From the NCBI GenBank assembly GCA_025061935.1, contig JANWZY010000058.1, forward strand, positions 1 through 12,589: a stretch of DNA of 12,589 nt, in the 5' to 3' direction. Within the stretch, counting starts at the first letter, position 1; each line of letters begins with the position of its first letter. This document shows positions 9,601 to 12,589 of this stretch, one piece after another. The notes beneath the pieces were generated by a model, which searched no databases, had not been told where the DNA came from, and was given only the letters and a program-made list of their open reading frames with translations. The position numbers and the translations under genes were made by a program. Source of the DNA: Verrucomicrobiia bacterium. GTDB taxonomy: Bacteria > Verrucomicrobiota > Verrucomicrobiia > Limisphaerales > DTLC01.

Positions 9601-10122
9601 TGGCTTAACCGCTTAAATAGCCCCTTGCGGAGCTGTTCATTAGTTTTCACCCGCGCGCGTGCGTAGCCTGTGTTCGCGTTAATACCCCTGGCCCGACTTG
9701 TCCGTTTGCATTAATCATGCCAAGACGCAGACCGTGGTATGTGCTAGGGCGCTCGCGCTCTCGGGAAACAGCTCACTTGCTAGAGTGTGGGGTGCACTTC
9801 GAAGTCGCGGCTGGGAGGAAAGTACGCTTCATGGCCTGAGCGTCGAGCTACAGGACAGACTCAGGGGTTGGTTGGGCTTTTTCGCTTTTGTGCGTAGGGT
9901 GGCATTATTAACGATGCTGGTATCTGGTTGGCTGGCACGCAATAGCAGCTATTGCGCTGCAGCAAGCCGGCTCAGAGCGGCTTGCTTAAGGAAACGTCTT
10001 CGGGAATGAGGTGCCTTGGTGGTTTTATTGGGATGAGGCGTAGGAAAGTTACCGGCTTAATTCGCGGGAGGCGTTGTCCTTCGCCTGAGGCATTTAAAAA
10101 TTGCAAGGATAGGTCTCGAATT
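9601..10122. other. Gene-free stretch upstream of cas1 with a perfect inverted repeat
   Basis: I recognise no protein here on either strand; open frames up to about 100 codons lack family motifs. A perfect 9-bp inverted repeat, AGCAAGCCG (9961-9969) and CGGCTTGCT (9978-9986), has an 8-nt loop and no T-run. The cas1 promoter or a cas9-cas1 read-through must cross this segment, but no clear promoter was found. Confidence 0.4.
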
Positions 10123-10339
10123 TTACGTTTTACGCATGAAACTTGGCTTGTAGTAGAGTACGACTCCGAGACGCGCTGTTGGGCTGCTTTTCTCCCTGAG
10201 CTACACGGTTGCGCCCACGGCAGGCGACACTGAGGAGGAAGCGCTTAAAAACGCGAGGGAGCCACTTGAACTGTGGTTCGAGCCATCACCCGTCGAGTTA
10301 TCGCCCGGCGCAAATTTGGTAGAGGTCTCGCTGCCGTGA
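10123..10339 (+). pseudogene. hicB: HicB-like antitoxin, frameshifted
   Basis: HicB antitoxins neutralise HicA and often repress their own operon. The first part reads WLVVEYDSETRCWAAFLPEL followed by HGCAHG, matching the HicB start (xxVEYDxETxxWxAxxPELxGC). A stop follows in that frame. Reading on after one extra base (A at 10222) gives GGDTEEEALKNAREPLELWF, the standard HicB continuation, ending VEVSLP and TGA at 10337-10339. One insertion thus breaks the gene. No convincing start codon is seen; the coordinate is where similarity begins. The stop overlaps the GTG of the hicA remnant by GTGA, so a normal hicB-hicA operon existed. Confidence 0.75.
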
Positions 10340-10570
10340 GCGAGCGGTTTCCAGTTCGGAATGCGAAGGAAGTTATTCGCGTGCTTCGGAAAACGGCTTT
10401 CTGCTGGTTGGCCAAAAAGGTAGCCACCAGAATGGCGGCATCCGAATGGTCATCAAGCGATTGTTCCGGTGCATGGGAGCAAGCCGATCCCGATCGGCAC
10501 GCTCAAAAGCATTTTTGGCCGAAGTAATTTGTCCTCGGAGGCTTTGAGGGCCATTATTGGCCATCTATAA
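10336..10570 (+). pseudogene. hicA: HicA-like toxin, broken by two frameshifts
   Basis: HicA is a small mRNA interferase with a double-stranded RNA-binding fold. Three frames are needed to read it. From the GTG: SERFPVRNAKEVIRVLRKT. Then, with a one-base loss near 10394: GFLLVGQKGSHQNGG, which contains the GSH motif with the catalytic His. Then, with another loss between about 10440 and 10462: VPVHGSKPIPIGTLKSIF, ending in ALRAIIGHL and TAA. The order GF..QKGSH..VPVHG..IPIGTLKSI is diagnostic for HicA. The gene cannot make a toxin. Neighbouring long genes are intact, so these indels look like real decay rather than poor sequence. Confidence 0.78.
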
Positions 10571-10861
10571 TTCCGTAACGCTTTTCGTACAACTAGATTA
10601 GCAGCCGGTTTCAGCCGGATGCAAAAGGCTCAAACAGCGGCAAGCCGTTTCGACGGCTTGGCTTGCAAGCCTAAAACCGCTGAGACCGTTTTGGGGGCGG
10701 GGTTGGCATTCCCCGGGCTGAAGCCCGGTGTTGATGAGATGGTGCTAGTCGGTATTGCGAGTAGTAACAGGCAGCGCAACCGCTCAACCGGGCCGCAGAA
10801 GCGCATGAGCCGCTGTTGCCACGAACGGTTATGTGGCCGGATCGGGGGTGTGGTCGTTCAC
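10571..10861. repeat. Hairpin-rich REP-like region between hicA remnant and cas9
   Basis: No gene is recognised. CAAGCCGT (10641-10648) and ACGGCTTG (10653-10660) form an 8-bp stem with a TTCG loop, followed by the palindrome GCTTGCAAGC (10661-10670). AGCGG (10636-10640) and CCGCT (10677-10681) can close a larger structure around it. CCGGGC (10713-10718) and GCCCGG (10723-10728) form a second hairpin with TGAA between them, a form common in dispersed bacterial palindromes. Confidence 0.5.
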
Positions 10862-12589
10862 TCACAAAACTCCAAGGCAACGGCGCAACCCTTGATACCA
10901 AAGGGCCTTGAATGAGATGTTTTGCGGCACCTCACCCCCGAAGCATGGTTTGAGGTTTATGCCTGTGTCGTTCGAGAACGAGCCGAGTAAGTAATAGCCT
11001 GCTGGCAAGTACCGCGTGCCGGTGCCGGCCGCTACTGGAAGGCGGAGCAAGTCGCCGGTACGCCAAGGCTTGGGATCAAGCAACTCCCACCCGTGCTTAA
11101 GCAGGCGTTGTTTTACCTGGTCGGGTGTTTCAAAGTAACGGATTGGCCTTGCTTCAATCCGGTCGCCTTTTTTACAAACCCAGTAACCTTTGTTTTCGCC
11201 CCTGGCGAATGCGCCGCAAGCGTCTTTCGACAGGTCGAAATACTCTTCGAGGCTGGTGCCCACTAGCTGCGTGACAAATGTTACGCGTGGGCCCGCTTGG
11301 GACTCGAAGAACGCAATCCATTGTTCGGGGGTCACGCTCGGATGACTTTGAAGAAACTTTTCTAGCGAGTCTTTGGTAACCACACAGAAGCAAGCACAAA
11401 ACTGCTTCCACAATTTTTCTTGTAAGCGCGGGTCGTGTAAGGCGCCAAGGCTGGCTGCGAAGCATTTTAAGCAGTTACGCAATTGCGGGTCAACCACGCT
11501 TTCTGTTTGCTTTAATAAAACGTGGGTTGAAAAAGCCTTTTCTTTCCGTTCGAATAACACTCGCATGAGCGACATGTTTGGGCGTTTAGGTGGCAAGTCA
11601 GCCCCTGCAGTAAAAATGAACAAACTCTTTGGGAGTCTATGGCGCACTCGGAAGTCTTCAAATCTCCTCTGCCAATCGTCTTCTTGCTTTTTCCATTCTG
11701 CCTGTTCGGCTTGGGTCATCCGCGGCGGCTTGGGCGGCAACAGGTACGGCACCAGTTCTGATTCTAGCTGTTGCTTGAACGCTGGAGATTGCATCTTTGT
11801 CTGCAACTCGCGATCCCACACGAACCCAGGCCAAGGTGAGGGTTCAGCGTTCACGTGCGGGAGAGCCTGTTCATGCAAGCTCTGATGCAAGACACGCCGA
11901 CGACGCTTGGGTTGAGAATCGTCTTTGCGAAGAATCCTTGTAACTAATTGGGCGAAGTGCTCCGGGTTCCACACATAAGTTATGGCTCTGGTGTAAGGGA
12001 GCTCCGCCAGCGGGTATCGCGCCGCAGGCAAGATTTCGACCTTATGCACTTTAACTAGGCAGTCCGGAGGTCCGACGGTGCTTTGGAATCGGCTGGAAAC
12101 GCTCGGATTGAAACACATCAGCACAGCAGGTTTCCAGCAAATGTGCTCCCAGTCCGTCCGGGTGAAGCTGCGCCCTGCTGACACGCATGTGTCCAGCGCC
12201 GCGTCTAGGTTGAGCTGAAGCGCATTCTTCAGGGCTTTGGAGTCGTAACCGTGATGTTCCGCAATAGCGTGAATGCGCGCACGGAGCCACTTCAAATCGA
12301 ATGTCTTCTTGCTAGGGTCGCGTGGGTCCGGCGCGAGGGCAAGCTCGGTCAGCTTTACCAAGGCCCTTTCGGACCGATCCCGGTAAACTACATAGACGCG
12401 CCGGTAAAGTCTGGCCTCGACGCGGCTTTTGCACCTAGCGGCGGTCAGCGGCAAGACCGGTAGCCTACGGGTCCCCAGCGCACCGTTGAGCTGTGCCATA
12501 AACCATGCACGGACAGCCCCGACATTGCGGGGTTGCTTAAACCTGTCCAAAGCCCTGTATAGCTCGGCCATGCGTTTGCGGACAGGAAA
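10862..12589 (-). CDS. cas9: Divergent Cas9, C-terminal part (gene continues past the window edge)
   Basis: The frame enters from the right edge and runs about 575 residues to a TGA; numbering here counts from the first in-window Met (codon at 12571). I read it as Cas9 from context and from its C-terminus. GPRVTFVTQLV...FARGENKGYWVCKKGDRIEARPIRYF (427-480) resembles the wedge domain. WRTGDLLRLPV...YLPAGYYLLGSF...ISFKALWYQGLRR (503-564) resembles the end of the PAM-interacting domain. PWPGF (246-250) matches a motif often found after RuvC-III in type II-C proteins. The HNH core and RuvC-I/II are not visible and would lie off-window. RuvC-III is not secure: HHGYDS (106-111) keeps HHxxD, whereas DAALDTCV (123-130) fits the flanks of the Akkermansia-type HHALDACV but lacks both His. 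The interior is strongly diverged. A non-Cas9 effector is less likely given the type II cas1-cas2, repeats and tracrRNA. Confidence 0.66.
   Translation of the reverse strand, partial: FPVRKRMAELYRALDRFKQPRNVGAVRAWFMAQLNGALGTRRLPVLPLTAARCKSRVEARLYRRVYVVYRDRSERALVKLTELALAPDPRDPSKKTFDLKWLRARIHAIAEHHGYDSKALKNALQLNLDAALDTCVSAGRSFTRTDWEHICWKPAVLMCFNPSVSSRFQSTVGPPDCLVKVHKVEILPAARYPLAELPYTRAITYVWNPEHFAQLVTRILRKDDSQPKRRRRVLHQSLHEQALPHVNAEPSPWPGFVWDRELQTKMQSPAFKQQLESELVPYLLPPKPPRMTQAEQAEWKKQEDDWQRRFEDFRVRHRLPKSLFIFTAGADLPPKRPNMSLMRVLFERKEKAFSTHVLLKQTESVVDPQLRNCLKCFAASLGALHDPRLQEKLWKQFCACFCVVTKDSLEKFLQSHPSVTPEQWIAFFESQAGPRVTFVTQLVGTSLEEYFDLSKDACGAFARGENKGYWVCKKGDRIEARPIRYFETPDQVKQRLLKHGWELLDPKPWRTGDLLRLPVAAGTGTRYLPAGYYLLGSFSNDTGINLKPCFGGEVPQNISFKALWYQGLRRCLGVL

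Noticed and set aside
9698..10009. Plus-strand open frame of 103 codons upstream of the hicB remnant
   Set aside because: The composition is erratic, there is no motif or ribosome binding site, and it crosses a perfect inverted repeat; not supported as a gene.
10862..12589. Effector as a Cas12 or TnpB-type protein
   Set aside because: No Cas12-type RuvC or zinc-ribbon pattern is seen at the C-terminus, while cas1, cas2, repeat form, anti-repeat RNA and the wedge/PAM-like tail all point to type II.

Overview
The window looks like a chromosomal segment of a moderately GC-rich bacterium, most likely of the Planctomycetota-Verrucomicrobiota group and probably Verrucomicrobiota. This is inferred from the SecA type (large insert after the Walker B segment, helicase motif VI reading RGRCARQGD) and from GC-rich palindromic intergenic repeats. 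It is not proven by a marker gene.

Left half, 1-7930: ordinary chromosomal genes. A zinc metallopeptidase of family M3 with a lipoprotein-like N-terminus is on the minus strand. It is divergent from an orphan oligopeptide/dipeptide ABC ATPase of the DppD/OppD type. Next comes a palindrome-rich stretch holding a 71-codon fragment of the C-terminus of a mannose-1-phosphate guanylyltransferase, between two copies of a 22-bp repeat. A small ABM-like (dimeric alpha/beta barrel) protein and a complete secA of 1061 codons with a zinc-binding SEC-C tail follow.

Right half, 8067-12589: a CRISPR-Cas locus that reads as type II-C. On the plus strand there is a minimal array (two 36-nt repeats around one 30-nt spacer). 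About 40 nt further on is a likely tracrRNA, with an 18-nt anti-repeat followed by a strong hairpin and a T-run. On the minus strand, converging on the tracrRNA, lie cas2 and cas1 (overlapping by 8 nt; Cas1 catalytic residues present). About 1.26 kb upstream of cas1 is the C-terminal part of a large protein that I read as a divergent Cas9, cut by the window edge. The cas9-cas1 gap is unusual. It holds a broken hicBA toxin-antitoxin pair (three frameshifts, plus strand) and hairpin repeats.

Working model (inference): crRNA and tracrRNA are made from the same strand by the short unit at 8067-8296, pair through repeat and anti-repeat, and load into Cas9; Cas1-Cas2 would add spacers. The single spacer, the diverged outer repeat, the interrupted operon and the unclear RuvC-III motif suggest either a decaying locus or one kept for something other than broad immunity. 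The anti-repeat can also fold onto a repeat-like sequence just upstream in the same RNA, as a natural single-guide RNA would.
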